Source: RUG563 sp024681215
GTDB taxonomy: Bacteria > Bacillota > Clostridia > Christensenellales > Aristaeellaceae
DNA: 64,000 bases
Assembly (NCBI GenBank): GCA_024681215.1
Contig: JAILBG010000089.1
Coordinates: forward strand, 1 to 64,000
Direction: 5' to 3'
The notes under the pieces are model-generated. The model saw only the letters and a program-made list of their open reading frames with translations, had not been told where the DNA came from and did no database searches. Numbering within the stretch: the stretch's first letter is position 1; every line of letters begins with the position of its first letter. The position numbers and the translations under genes were made by a program. Of this stretch, positions 25,396 through 33,886 are shown piece by piece.

Positions 25396-27573
25396 GTGTT
25401 AAATAAGAAGAAAGTGCCCAAACCGGTGACGAAGGGCGCGGTGCGCGTCCCCGTGGTCATGCAGATGGAAGCGCTGGAATGCGGCGCCGCGTCGCTGACC
25501 ATGATCATGCATTATTACCGCAAATGGATCCCCCTGGAGCAGGCCCGGGTGGACTGCGGCGTGTCCATGAACGGGGCCAACGCAAAAAACATCATGCTGG
25601 CCGCCCGAAGCTACGGCATGAAGGCCAACGCCTGGCGGATCGAGCCGGATACGCTGATGGAGGAGGGTCCCTTTCCCTGCATCATCCATTGGGGGTTCAA
25701 CCACTTTGTGGTGCTCTGCGGCTTCAAGGGCAAGCGCGCCGTGCTCAACGACCCCGCCCGGGGCCGCGTGACCGTGGAATGGGAGGAATTTGACCGGGAA
25801 TTCACCGGCGTCTGCCTGACTTTTGAGCCGGGAGAGGATTTCGTCCCCTCCGGCAAGCCCAAATCCGTATTCTCCTATGCGAAGGAACGCCTGAGGGGCG
25901 CCGGCGCCGCCGCGGCGTTCGTGGTGCTCACCACCACCGTTTCTTCCCTGATCGGCCTGATCCAGCCGGCGTTTTCCCGTACGTTCCTGGACCGGCTGCT
26001 TACCGGCGAAAATCCTGAATGGCTCACGCCGTTCATGCTCCTGTTCTCGCTTCTGATCATCGTCAGCGTGGTGGTCACCTGGATCTCCGCCGTTTATTCC
26101 CTGCGCATCGAGGGCAAGATGTCCGCCTATGGCAGCGCTTCCTATCTGTGGAAAGTGCTGCGGCTGCCCATGCAGTTTTTCAGCCAGCGGATGTCTGCGG
26201 ACATCGCAGACCGCCAGGCCACCAATGCGTCCATCTCCAATTCCCTGGTGCAGATCTTCGCGCCCCTGGCGATCCAGGCGATGATGATGGTGTTCTATCT
26301 GATCGTCATGATCCATTACAGCCTGCTGCTGTCGCTCATCGGCATCGGGGCCATATTGCTGAACCTGGCCGTATCCTCTGTTGTCACGGCCAAGCGGGTG
26401 AACATCACCCGCGTCCAGCAGCGCGATTCCGCCAAGCTCTCCTCCGCCACCATGTCTGGCATTAGCATGATCGAAACCATCAAGTCCAGCGGCGCGGAGA
26501 ACGGCTTTTTCGGCCGCTGGGCCGGCTATCAGGCCAGCGTGAACACCCAGGGCGTCAGGTTCAACCGGCTGAACTATTTTCTGGGTTCATTGCCTGCCCT
26601 CATCTCCTTCATTGCGAATCTGGCGGTGCTGGGGCTCGGGGTGATGCTGGTGGTGCGGGGCCAGTTCACCATCGGCATGGTGATGGCCTTCCAGAGCTTC
26701 CTGTCCTCCTTCATGGCGCCCGCCTCTTCCATGATCAGCGCCGGCCAGTCCATGCAGGAAATGATCACCCAGATGGAGCGCGTGGACGACGTGATGAGCT
26801 ACAAAGCGGATGATTCCTTCTCTCCCCGGGAGAAGAAAGAGGAATATCAGAAGCTCTCCGGCGCCATCGAGCTCAAAAACGTCACCTTCGGCTATTCCCG
26901 GCTGGGCAAGCCCCTGATCACCGATTTTTCCATGACGGTGAAGCCCGGGCAGAAGATCGCCTTCGTGGGGCGGACGGGCTGCGGGAAATCCACCCTGGCC
27001 AAGCTGATCTCCGGGCTCAATCATCCCTGGAGCGGCACGATCACTTTTGACGGCATCCCCCTGGAAAAAATCGACCGCAATGTGTTCACGGGCTCCGTCA
27101 GCGTCATCGATCAGGACATCACCCTCTTTGAGGACACCATTTCCCAGAACATCAAGATGTGGGATGATTCCATTGAGGATTTTGAAGTCACCCTGGCGGC
27201 CCGGGACGCCGGCATCTACGACGATATCGTCACCCGCGAGGGCGGCTTTTCCCATAAGCTGCTGGACGGCGGGCGCGACCTGTCCGGCGGGCAGCGCCAG
27301 CGGCTGGAGATCGCCCGGGCGCTTTCCCAGGATCCCACCATCTGCATCATGGACGAGGCCACCTCGGCCCTGGACGCCCGAACGGAGCATGAGGTGATCC
27401 GTTCCATCAACGACCGGGGCATCACCTGCATCATCATCGCCCATCGCCTGTCCACCATCCGCAACTGCGACGAGATCATCGTGATGGACAAGGGCAAAAT
27501 CATCGAACGCGGCACCCACGAGGAGCTGTACGCCAAGGGCGGCGCGTACGCGGCGCTGGTGACCAGCGAATAA
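25396..27573 (+). CDS. NHLM-type bacteriocin exporter with C39 peptidase (ABC1)
   Basis: A 725-aa peptidase-containing ABC transporter. The C39 peptidase domain (about 15-145) has Cys29 (ALECGAAS), His103 (GFNHFVV) and Asp119 (NDP). Six membrane segments follow (about 165-440). The ATPase has Walker A GRTGCGKST (about 525), LSGGQ (about 629) and CIMDEATSALD (about 652). Such proteins cleave GG leaders and export the peptide. Start is GTG 25396 after GGAGGTGG. The most C-terminal part ends normally. No NHLP/Nif11 precursor is adjacent, so the cargo is unknown. Confidence 0.93.
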   Translation: MLNKKKVPKPVTKGAVRVPVVMQMEALECGAASLTMIMHYYRKWIPLEQARVDCGVSMNGANAKNIMLAARSYGMKANAWRIEPDTLMEEGPFPCIIHWGFNHFVVLCGFKGKRAVLNDPARGRVTVEWEEFDREFTGVCLTFEPGEDFVPSGKPKSVFSYAKERLRGAGAAAAFVVLTTTVSSLIGLIQPAFSRTFLDRLLTGENPEWLTPFMLLFSLLIIVSVVVTWISAVYSLRIEGKMSAYGSASYLWKVLRLPMQFFSQRMSADIADRQATNASISNSLVQIFAPLAIQAMMMVFYLIVMIHYSLLLSLIGIGAILLNLAVSSVVTAKRVNITRVQQRDSAKLSSATMSGISMIETIKSSGAENGFFGRWAGYQASVNTQGVRFNRLNYFLGSLPALISFIANLAVLGLGVMLVVRGQFTIGMVMAFQSFLSSFMAPASSMISAGQSMQEMITQMERVDDVMSYKADDSFSPREKKEEYQKLSGAIELKNVTFGYSRLGKPLITDFSMTVKPGQKIAFVGRTGCGKSTLAKLISGLNHPWSGTITFDGIPLEKIDRNVFTGSVSVIDQDITLFEDTISQNIKMWDDSIEDFEVTLAARDAGIYDDIVTREGGFSHKLLDGGRDLSGGQRQRLEIARALSQDPTICIMDEATSALDARTEHEVIRSINDRGITCIIIAHRLSTIRNCDEIIVMDKGKIIERGTHEELYAKGGAYAALVTSE

Positions 27574-27607
27574 CGATCGAAAAGGCCAAGGAGAAGAGGG
27601 AAATAGT

Positions 27608-29827
27608 ATGGGTTGGTTTGACGAGCAGATAGAATTCCGGAAAAAGCACGAGCGCGAGCTGCTGAGCGACTCGTTTGAAGGCATTGCCCGTTCCATTACC
27701 GGCCGGAAGATCCACAGCACCCTGCAGGACCAGGAGGACGTGAGCGACGCCGTTTCCGGGCTGCTGAAATACTTCGGCCTCAAGGAAAGGGAAGTGCCCG
27801 CCAACGTCCGCGGGCTGCAGGACCGGCTGGATTATCTTCTTTCGCCCACCGGCATCCTGTACCGGGAGGTCATCCTCACCAAGGGCTGGCACAGCGACGC
27901 CATGGGGCCCATGATCACTTCCCTGAAGGACGAGGGCACGGTCATCACCGTGCTGCCCTCCAATATGGGCGGCTATGAGTATGTGGATCCCCGGACCGGG
28001 GGCCGTGTCCGCATCAACGCCAAGGAAGAAAAGCGGATCAGCAGCGAGGCGCTGTGCTTCTACCGCCCGCTGCCCACCCGGGAGCTGACGCTCAAGGATC
28101 TGCTGCGCTATATGATGGGCTGCCTCACCGTGCGCGACCTGGTCAGCTTCGGCGTGGCGGCCCTGGCCATCACGCTGGTGGGCATGCTGATGCCCAAGCT
28201 GAACCAGGTGCTGATGGGCACCGTGGTGCTCAGCGGCAGCATGCAGCTGCTGTACGCCGTTATGTCTTTCCTGCTGTTTGCCACCATAGGCAGCGCCATC
28301 CTGACGATCATCAGAACGATGGTGCTCTCCAGGATCCGGGAAAAGCTGAATATCAACGTCAGCACGGCCACCATGATGCGCATCCTGTCCATGCCGGCGT
28401 CCTTCTTCAAATCCTATTCCGCGGGCGAACTGAACCAGTACATTAGTTACATGGATTCTCTGTGTGCCACCATCGTGGATTCGCTGTTCTCCACGGGGAT
28501 CACGGGCGTCTTTTCCCTGGTGTATCTGACGCAGATCTTCGCCTTCGCGCCCAGCCTGGTCTGGCCCAGCCTGATCGTGACGCTGGTGACGCTGGGCATC
28601 AGCCTGCTGTCCGCCATGGTGCAGATGCGCATCGACGCGGAAAAAATGGTGCATACCGCCAAGGAGCGCGGCCTGGTGTTCTCCCTGATCACCGGCATCC
28701 AGAAGATCCGCCTGAGCGGATCGGAGAACCGGGCGTTCGCCAAATGGTCCCAGGCCTATTCCAAGAGCGCGGAGCTTACCTTCAATCCCCCCGGCATCAT
28801 CAAGCTGTCCGAGGTGTTCACCACCGCCATCACCTTGATCGGCACCGCCGTGATGTATTTCATCGCGGTCAGGAGCAAGGTGAGCGTGGCGGACTACTAC
28901 GCCTTCAACACGGCTTACGGCTATATTTCCTCCGCGTTTTCCTCCCTGGCGGCCGTGGCGCTGTCCGCCGCTTCCATCAAGCCCATCATCAACCTGATCA
29001 AGCCCCTCCTGGCCGCGGCGCCGGAATCCTCCGCCGCCAAGGAAACCGTCACCCGGCTGTCCGGCAGCATCGAGATGGCCCACGTGACCTTCGGATATGA
29101 TCCGGACAGCAAGCCGCTGTTCGACGATTTCAACCTGAGCATCCCACCGCGGCAGTACGTGGCCATCGTGGGGAAGAGCGGCTGCGGAAAGTCCACCCTG
29201 GTCCGGCTGCTGCTGGGGTTTGAAAAGCCCTCCCGCGGCGTGATCAATTATGATAAGAAGGATCTGCAGCAGCTGGATCTGCGCTCCCTGCGGCGGCAGA
29301 TCGGCGTGGTGATGCAGGACGGGCACCTGTTTTCCGGCAGCATTTTTGAAAACATCGTGATTTCCGCGCCCAAGCTGAAATTGCAGGACGCCTGGGACGC
29401 GGCGGAGATCGCAGGGATCGCCGAGGACATCCGGGATATGCCCATGGGCATGAACACGCTTCTGCAGGAAGGCGGCGGCACCATTTCCGGCGGCCAGCGC
29501 CAGCGCCTGATGATCGCCCGGGCCATCGCGCCCAAGCCCCGGATCCTGATTTTCGACGAGGCCACCTCCGCCCTGGACAACATCACCCAGAAAAAGGTTT
29601 CCGACGCCCTGGACAAGATGAAGTGCACCCGCATCGTCATCGCTCACCGCCTGTCCACCATCCGGCACTGCGACCGCATCCTGGTGATCGACGGCGGTAA
29701 GATTGCCGAAGACGGCACCTATGAGGACCTGATCGCCCGCAACGGCATCTTCGCCGAACTGGTGGAACGTCAGCGGCTGGGGACCGAAGAAACCAAAAAA
29801 AGCGAGCCCGGCGAAGAAAATCCCTGA
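27608..29827 (+). CDS. NHLM-type export permease/ATPase (ABC2)
   Basis: A 739-aa partner of the C39-ABC protein. The N-terminal 150 residues are a soluble domain (SPTGILYREVILTKGWHSD, YEYVDPRTG) typical of the NHLM ABC2 subunit in place of a peptidase. Six membrane segments follow, then an ATPase with Walker A GKSGCGKST (about 521), ISGGQRQR (about 626) and ILIFDEATSALD. It should form a heterodimer with ABC1. 34 bp separate the two genes. Confidence 0.93.
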   Translation: MGWFDEQIEFRKKHERELLSDSFEGIARSITGRKIHSTLQDQEDVSDAVSGLLKYFGLKEREVPANVRGLQDRLDYLLSPTGILYREVILTKGWHSDAMGPMITSLKDEGTVITVLPSNMGGYEYVDPRTGGRVRINAKEEKRISSEALCFYRPLPTRELTLKDLLRYMMGCLTVRDLVSFGVAALAITLVGMLMPKLNQVLMGTVVLSGSMQLLYAVMSFLLFATIGSAILTIIRTMVLSRIREKLNINVSTATMMRILSMPASFFKSYSAGELNQYISYMDSLCATIVDSLFSTGITGVFSLVYLTQIFAFAPSLVWPSLIVTLVTLGISLLSAMVQMRIDAEKMVHTAKERGLVFSLITGIQKIRLSGSENRAFAKWSQAYSKSAELTFNPPGIIKLSEVFTTAITLIGTAVMYFIAVRSKVSVADYYAFNTAYGYISSAFSSLAAVALSAASIKPIINLIKPLLAAAPESSAAKETVTRLSGSIEMAHVTFGYDPDSKPLFDDFNLSIPPRQYVAIVGKSGCGKSTLVRLLLGFEKPSRGVINYDKKDLQQLDLRSLRRQIGVVMQDGHLFSGSIFENIVISAPKLKLQDAWDAAEIAGIAEDIRDMPMGMNTLLQEGGGTISGGQRQRLMIARAIAPKPRILIFDEATSALDNITQKKVSDALDKMKCTRIVIAHRLSTIRHCDRILVIDGGKIAEDGTYEDLIARNGIFAELVERQRLGTEETKKSEPGEENP

Positions 29828-29897
29828 CAGATCCGGATTCCGTTCGTATCAATGAATGCGCCGGGGAAAAACGGCGCGTGAAAGGATGGAAATATTT

Positions 29898-30272
29898 ATG
29901 AAGAAACTGATTGCTCTGATATTTGTTGCGATGCTGCTGGTCTGCGCCGCCTGTGCGGAAGAAGCGCCGGCCCTGTCCGGCGGCTGGACCCCCTCCGAAT
30001 CCCCGGAGATCACGGAAGAAATGCAGGCCCTGTTCGATAAGGGCATGGAAGGCCTGCTGGGGGTCAATTACGTGCCCGTGGCCTACCTGGGCTCCCAGGT
30101 GGTGGCCGGAACGAACCACTGCTTCCTGGCCCAGGCCACGGTGGTGGTGCCCGATGCCCAGCCGTTCTATGCGCTGATCTACCTGTATGAGAAGCTGGAT
30201 GGGACCGTGGAGATCCTGCACATCACGCCTTTTGATTTCGGCGCTCTGTGCGAATACGGCCCGGTGGAATGA
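29898..30272 (+). CDS. Small secreted cystatin-like protein
   Basis: A 124-aa protein: signal peptide 1-20 (cleavage after ACA), then a 104-aa mature domain with the cystatin/stefin hallmarks in order. These are an N-terminal Gly-Gly (28-29), PEITEEM (36-42), and the inhibitory-loop motif QVVAGTN (67-73), followed by strands (CFLAQATVVV, YALIYLYEKL). Cystatins inhibit papain-fold cysteine proteases. It ends the NHLM operon, whose exporter carries a papain-like C39 protease. ATG 29898 is preferred because AAAGGATGG precedes it and the signal peptide begins there. Binding to a protease is inference; the fold could serve another role. Confidence 0.75.
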   Translation: MKKLIALIFVAMLLVCAACAEEAPALSGGWTPSESPEITEEMQALFDKGMEGLLGVNYVPVAYLGSQVVAGTNHCFLAQATVVVPDAQPFYALIYLYEKLDGTVEILHITPFDFGALCEYGPVE

Positions 30273-30287
30273 TCCCGGCGCCCGGAT

Positions 30288-30325
30288 ACGCCCCTCCCCC
30301 CTGACTGCGGGAGGGGCGTTCCTCG
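30288..30325 (+). terminator. Terminator of the NHLM/cystatin-like operon
   Basis: CGCCCCTCCC pairs with GGGAGGGGCG (loop about 10 nt), followed by T-rich sequence. Confidence 0.75.
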
Positions 30326-30366
30326 TGTTTTCCCTTTGTATTCCGGCTTGCAAACGCAAAAAAAGC

Positions 30367-30394
30367 TTTACGCAGGTATAATTTTGTGTATAAT
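30367..30394 (+). promoter_or_regulatory. Promoter of the STAS/partner-switching operon
   Basis: TATAAT at 30389-30394 with TTTACG (30367-30372) 16 bp upstream; a second TATAAT lies at 30377-30382. Leader to the first STAS gene is about 110 nt. Confidence 0.55.
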
Positions 30395-30507
30395 AGTAAA
30401 TGGAAGTTTCTGACTTCAAGGCCGAATATCCCGGGGGCATGATGGGCCCGGATGCAGGCGGCACCGCGCCGGTCCGACGTGCGCTCCGGGGGCGAGGAGG
30501 AATGAGC

Positions 30508-30804
30508 ATGATTGTAAGGGACGGCGACAAAACCACCGTTACCCCCGTTGGCCGCATCGATACCCTCGCGGCGTCGCAGTTCGCCGAGGAAATGGATCAG
30601 GCGCTGGCCGGGACCCGGGAAATGACGCTGGATTGTTCCCGGCTCGAATACATTTCCAGCTCCGGGCTGAAGGTGGTGATGCAGGCGGTGAAAACCATGT
30701 ACAGCCAGGGGGAGATGCGCATCATCAACGTCACCGACGACATCTATGAGGTCCTCAGCCTCACGGGCTTCCTCGCCGTGTGCGACGTGGAAAGACAGGC
30801 GTAA
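30508..30804 (+). CDS. STAS-domain anti-sigma factor antagonist (RsbV/SpoIIAA-like)
   Basis: A 98-aa single STAS domain. The motif RLEYISSSGLKVVMQ holds the serine that RsbW-type kinases phosphorylate; dephosphorylation by RsbU/SpoIIE phosphatases reactivates it. ATG 30508 is 7 bp after GAGGAGG; the ATG at 30502 is too close. First of five genes that supply antagonist, kinase-like and phosphatase domains. Confidence 0.9.
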   Translation: MIVRDGDKTTVTPVGRIDTLAASQFAEEMDQALAGTREMTLDCSRLEYISSSGLKVVMQAVKTMYSQGEMRIINVTDDIYEVLSLTGFLAVCDVERQA

Positions 30805-30924
30805 AGCCCTTCGCCCCGGACAGCCACGATCCTCGTGCCTGCGCGTAAACGGGCCCTGCCGGGTTTCCCGGCGGCAGGCTCGGCGCCGGACAAGCAAAAA
30901 AACGACACAGAAAAGGAGCATACC

Positions 30925-31224
30925 ATGAATATCCTGAAGAATCAGAATGGCACCAATCTCACGATCGCTCTGGAGGGCCGCCTGGACACCTCCACCTCCC
31001 CGCAGCTGGAGAATGAGCTGCGCACTGCCCTGGACGGGATCACAGAACTGCTTTTCGACCTGGAAAAGCTGGATTACATTTCTTCCGCCGGTCTGCGCGT
31101 GCTGCTTTCGGCCCAGAAGACCATGAAGAAGCAGGGGGAAATGGAAATCTGCAACGTGAAGCCCGAAATCATGGAAATCTTTGAAGTGACGGGCTTTGTG
31201 GATATCCTGACCATTCGGGAATAA
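30925..31224 (+). CDS. Second STAS-domain antagonist
   Basis: A 99-aa STAS domain (KLDYISSAGLRVLLSAQKTM) with the same phosphorylatable serine. It has about 40% visible identity to the first one, so they look like an old duplication rather than a recent copy. AAGGAG precedes ATG 30925. The 120-bp gap before it holds a GC hairpin (CCTGCCGGG/CCC...GGCAGG, about 30855-30878) of unknown role. Confidence 0.9.
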   Translation: MNILKNQNGTNLTIALEGRLDTSTSPQLENELRTALDGITELLFDLEKLDYISSAGLRVLLSAQKTMKKQGEMEICNVKPEIMEIFEVTGFVDILTIRE

Positions 31225-31268
31225 GCCGCGGTATCCGGCGGCCTGCAGCGAGGGAGAAAACCTTCCTT

Positions 31269-32138
31269 ATGATAACGACAGACAAAATCACGCTGGCACA
31301 GAAGCCGCAGATCGATGCGATCCGCGCGGCGTACGGCCATCCATCCGAGTCCCATTCCTCTGCCTCGCTGTTTCTGTGGCAGCGTGACATGGGATTGACG
31401 ATCCATCTGGAGGAGGACGCATACATCGTCCGCTGCACCTCCAGGCCCGGCAATTGCTGGTATTTTCCCTGCGGGAACAGGGAACGGGGGGCCGGATGGA
31501 TCGAGAAGCTGCTCAGGGAAGAAGAGCCGCTGGATCTGATCTATGCCCGGGACGGGGACATCGCGTTTCTGGAAAAGCGGTTTCCGGGCGTGTTTGAGTT
31601 TGCTCCCGCGGACGGAGATTCGGAATACCTGTACGACCGGCAGGCCTACCTGAACATGGTGGGGGAGGGCTACCGCCGCATCCGCAAGGGCGTGAAGCGC
31701 CTGTGCGCCGAGCACGAACTGCGCGTGGAGCCCTGGACGGCGGAAAACAACAGCGACATGGAAAAGGTGTTGCGGCGCTGGCATGCCCGTTTTCCCGGCG
31801 AGGACGGGCTTATGGACTGGGGCACCTCCCAGCTGATGATGGAGCACCGCCGGACGCTGGATCTGACGGGCGTGATCGTGTACCTGGATGGGGAGCCGGC
31901 TTCCATTTCCGCCGGATTTCCCCTGACGGAGACTTCCTTCGATATCGCTTTTTCCAAGAGCACAGAGCGCATTTCCGGCTTGCAGGACTATACCCGCCAG
32001 GCGTTAGCGCGCATACTGCCCGAGCACTATGCCATTCTGAACGGCGAGGATGACCTGGGGATCCCCGGCATCCGGCTGGTCAAGCAGCTGATGCGTCCCA
32101 TCGGCCAGATACGAATGAACGAGGCTCGGAAGAAATGA
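31269..32138 (+). CDS. DUF2156 (phosphatidylglycerol lysyltransferase-like GNAT) protein
   Basis: A 289-aa soluble protein with two GNAT-like halves. Signature stretches: WYFPCGN, LYDRQAYLNMVGEGYRRIRKGVK, DLTGVIVYLDGEPASISAGFPL, and AILNGEDDLGIPGIRLVKQ. The family matches the catalytic domain of lysyl-PG synthases but has no membrane part here; substrates are unproven. Its stop overlaps the start of the MATE-fusion gene by 4 bp, so it belongs to the partner-switching operon. Confidence 0.85.
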   Translation: MITTDKITLAQKPQIDAIRAAYGHPSESHSSASLFLWQRDMGLTIHLEEDAYIVRCTSRPGNCWYFPCGNRERGAGWIEKLLREEEPLDLIYARDGDIAFLEKRFPGVFEFAPADGDSEYLYDRQAYLNMVGEGYRRIRKGVKRLCAEHELRVEPWTAENNSDMEKVLRRWHARFPGEDGLMDWGTSQLMMEHRRTLDLTGVIVYLDGEPASISAGFPLTETSFDIAFSKSTERISGLQDYTRQALARILPEHYAILNGEDDLGIPGIRLVKQLMRPIGQIRMNEARKK

Positions 32139-33871
32139 GGCAGCAAACCATCGACCGATTCTTTTCCGGAAGGATGTTCCGGCGCCAGTTTTTCCCGGCG
32201 CTGGTTTCTGCGATCGTGCTTTCTCTCGGGGACGTGGCCGATGGGCTGGTGCTGGGCAACCGGGTCGGGTATATCGGATTGGCGGCCATCGCGCTGTCCA
32301 TGCCGGTGGTTCAGGTCTTCAATGCGATCATGAACGGCTTTGGGATCGGCGGAAGCGTGCGCTTTTCCCAGCAGATGGCGCAGGGAAAGCGGGAGGAGGC
32401 GCTGGCGGATTTCCAGGGCACTTTTTGCGTCAGCCTGATCGCGGGGGCCGTGTTCGCGGTCCTGGGCAATCTGCTGATCCGGCCGCTGCTGGGGCTGCTG
32501 GGGACCGTGCCGGAGGACGGAGAGCTCTATGACGCCTGCCGCGTTTACCTGGGCATCACGCTGCTGGGCACGCCCATGCTGTTCCTGAACTACCTGCTGA
32601 ACTACTACATGAAGAACGACGACCTGGAAAAGCAGGCCAGCGTGGCGTTCACCGCGGGCAATGTGGTGGATATTTCGCTGAACGTGCTGCTGGTGCTGGT
32701 GCTGCGGCTGGATGTCGCGGGCGCCGCCATCGCCACGGTGGCGGGGCAGACGGTGGGAACGGCCATTTCCGTCGCGGTGATCTGCCGCCGCAAAGGGACG
32801 CTGAAGTTCAGCCCCATGAAACCGGCTTTCAGGAGCGTGTTCTCCTCCTTTACCAGGGGCCTTTCCTCGTCGGTGGAGTTTCTTTACAGCATGATTTTCC
32901 TGCTCATCGCCAACCGCCTGCTGCTGGACAGCATCGGCGGTATCGGGATCGCCGTGCTGGACGTGGTGCTGAGCGTTTCTTACTTCAGAATGAACCTGTG
33001 CGACGCCACGGCGAAGTCTTCGCTGCCGGTCATCAGCACGTACTACGGAGAGTACAACGAGGACGGGATGCGCCTGGCGCTGTCTACCGCGCTGCGCTAT
33101 GCGCTGGCGTCCAGCCTGATCCTGGCCGCGGCGGTCTTTCTGTTTCCCGATCTGATCTGCCGTTTCTTCGGCCTGACGGAGGAGAAGATCCTTACCGCCG
33201 GGCGGGAGGCGCTCAGGTATTTCGCCGTCAGCATCCCCCTGTCCAGCGTGGGCATCATGCTGGCGAATTATTACGAAGCCCGGCAGTCGGAGAAGGATAC
33301 GCTGCTGTTGAGCACGCTGCGGGGCGTGCTGCCCGTGATGATGGCGCTGATTTTCATGCTCTCTGCGCCGGAACGGTTCTGGAAGCTGTTCGTGCTGTCG
33401 GAAGCGATGACGCTGGCGATATTCGGGCTGTGCAAGTGCTTTTCCAGCCGGCCGCCCTTCCAGCGGGAACGCATTTTCCGCAAGACCATTTTTTCCAGGA
33501 GCGAGGAAATTACCGAAACCACGGAGGAGATCGGGGAATTCTGCCAGCGCTGGGATGCCCCGGTCAAGCAGCAGTACATTGCCGCCATGGCCGTGGAGGA
33601 AATCTGCGTGGCCACGCTGGACAACGGCTTCCGCGGCAAGGAAGACGGCTTCATCCAGCTGACCATGATCGCCTTGGAGGACGGCAGCATGGAACTGCAT
33701 ATCCGGGACAACGCCGATTCGTTTAATCCCCTGGCCATGGAAATGAACGGCGCGGCCACGGATGAGGACGTGGATTTTTCCGCCCTGGGCATCAGCGCCA
33801 TCAAAAAGAAAGTGAAAGAGTTTTCCTACCGGCACTACCAAGGCTTCAACACGGTCATCATACGCCTGTAA
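32135..33871 (+). CDS. MATE-family transporter fused to an RsbW-like ATPase domain
   Basis: A 578-aa protein. Residues 1 to about 445 form a 12-segment MATE/MatE transporter (LGNRVGYIGLAAIALSMPVVQVFNAIMNGFGIGGSVRFSQ). Residues about 455-578 form a GHKL ATPase domain like RsbW/SpoIIAB (AVEEIC..., DNADSFNPL, LGISAIKKKVKEFSYRHYQGFNTV). The N-box Asn expected about four residues after EE is Val and the G1 Gly is Ala, so kinase activity may be reduced or lost. The fusion joins a drug/metabolite exporter to an anti-sigma-type regulator, beside two STAS proteins that could bind it. Confidence 0.88.
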   Translation: MRQQTIDRFFSGRMFRRQFFPALVSAIVLSLGDVADGLVLGNRVGYIGLAAIALSMPVVQVFNAIMNGFGIGGSVRFSQQMAQGKREEALADFQGTFCVSLIAGAVFAVLGNLLIRPLLGLLGTVPEDGELYDACRVYLGITLLGTPMLFLNYLLNYYMKNDDLEKQASVAFTAGNVVDISLNVLLVLVLRLDVAGAAIATVAGQTVGTAISVAVICRRKGTLKFSPMKPAFRSVFSSFTRGLSSSVEFLYSMIFLLIANRLLLDSIGGIGIAVLDVVLSVSYFRMNLCDATAKSSLPVISTYYGEYNEDGMRLALSTALRYALASSLILAAAVFLFPDLICRFFGLTEEKILTAGREALRYFAVSIPLSSVGIMLANYYEARQSEKDTLLLSTLRGVLPVMMALIFMLSAPERFWKLFVLSEAMTLAIFGLCKCFSSRPPFQRERIFRKTIFSRSEEITETTEEIGEFCQRWDAPVKQQYIAAMAVEEICVATLDNGFRGKEDGFIQLTMIALEDGSMELHIRDNADSFNPLAMEMNGAATDEDVDFSALGISAIKKKVKEFSYRHYQGFNTVIIRL

Positions 33872-33886
33872 AAGGGAGGATTCACC

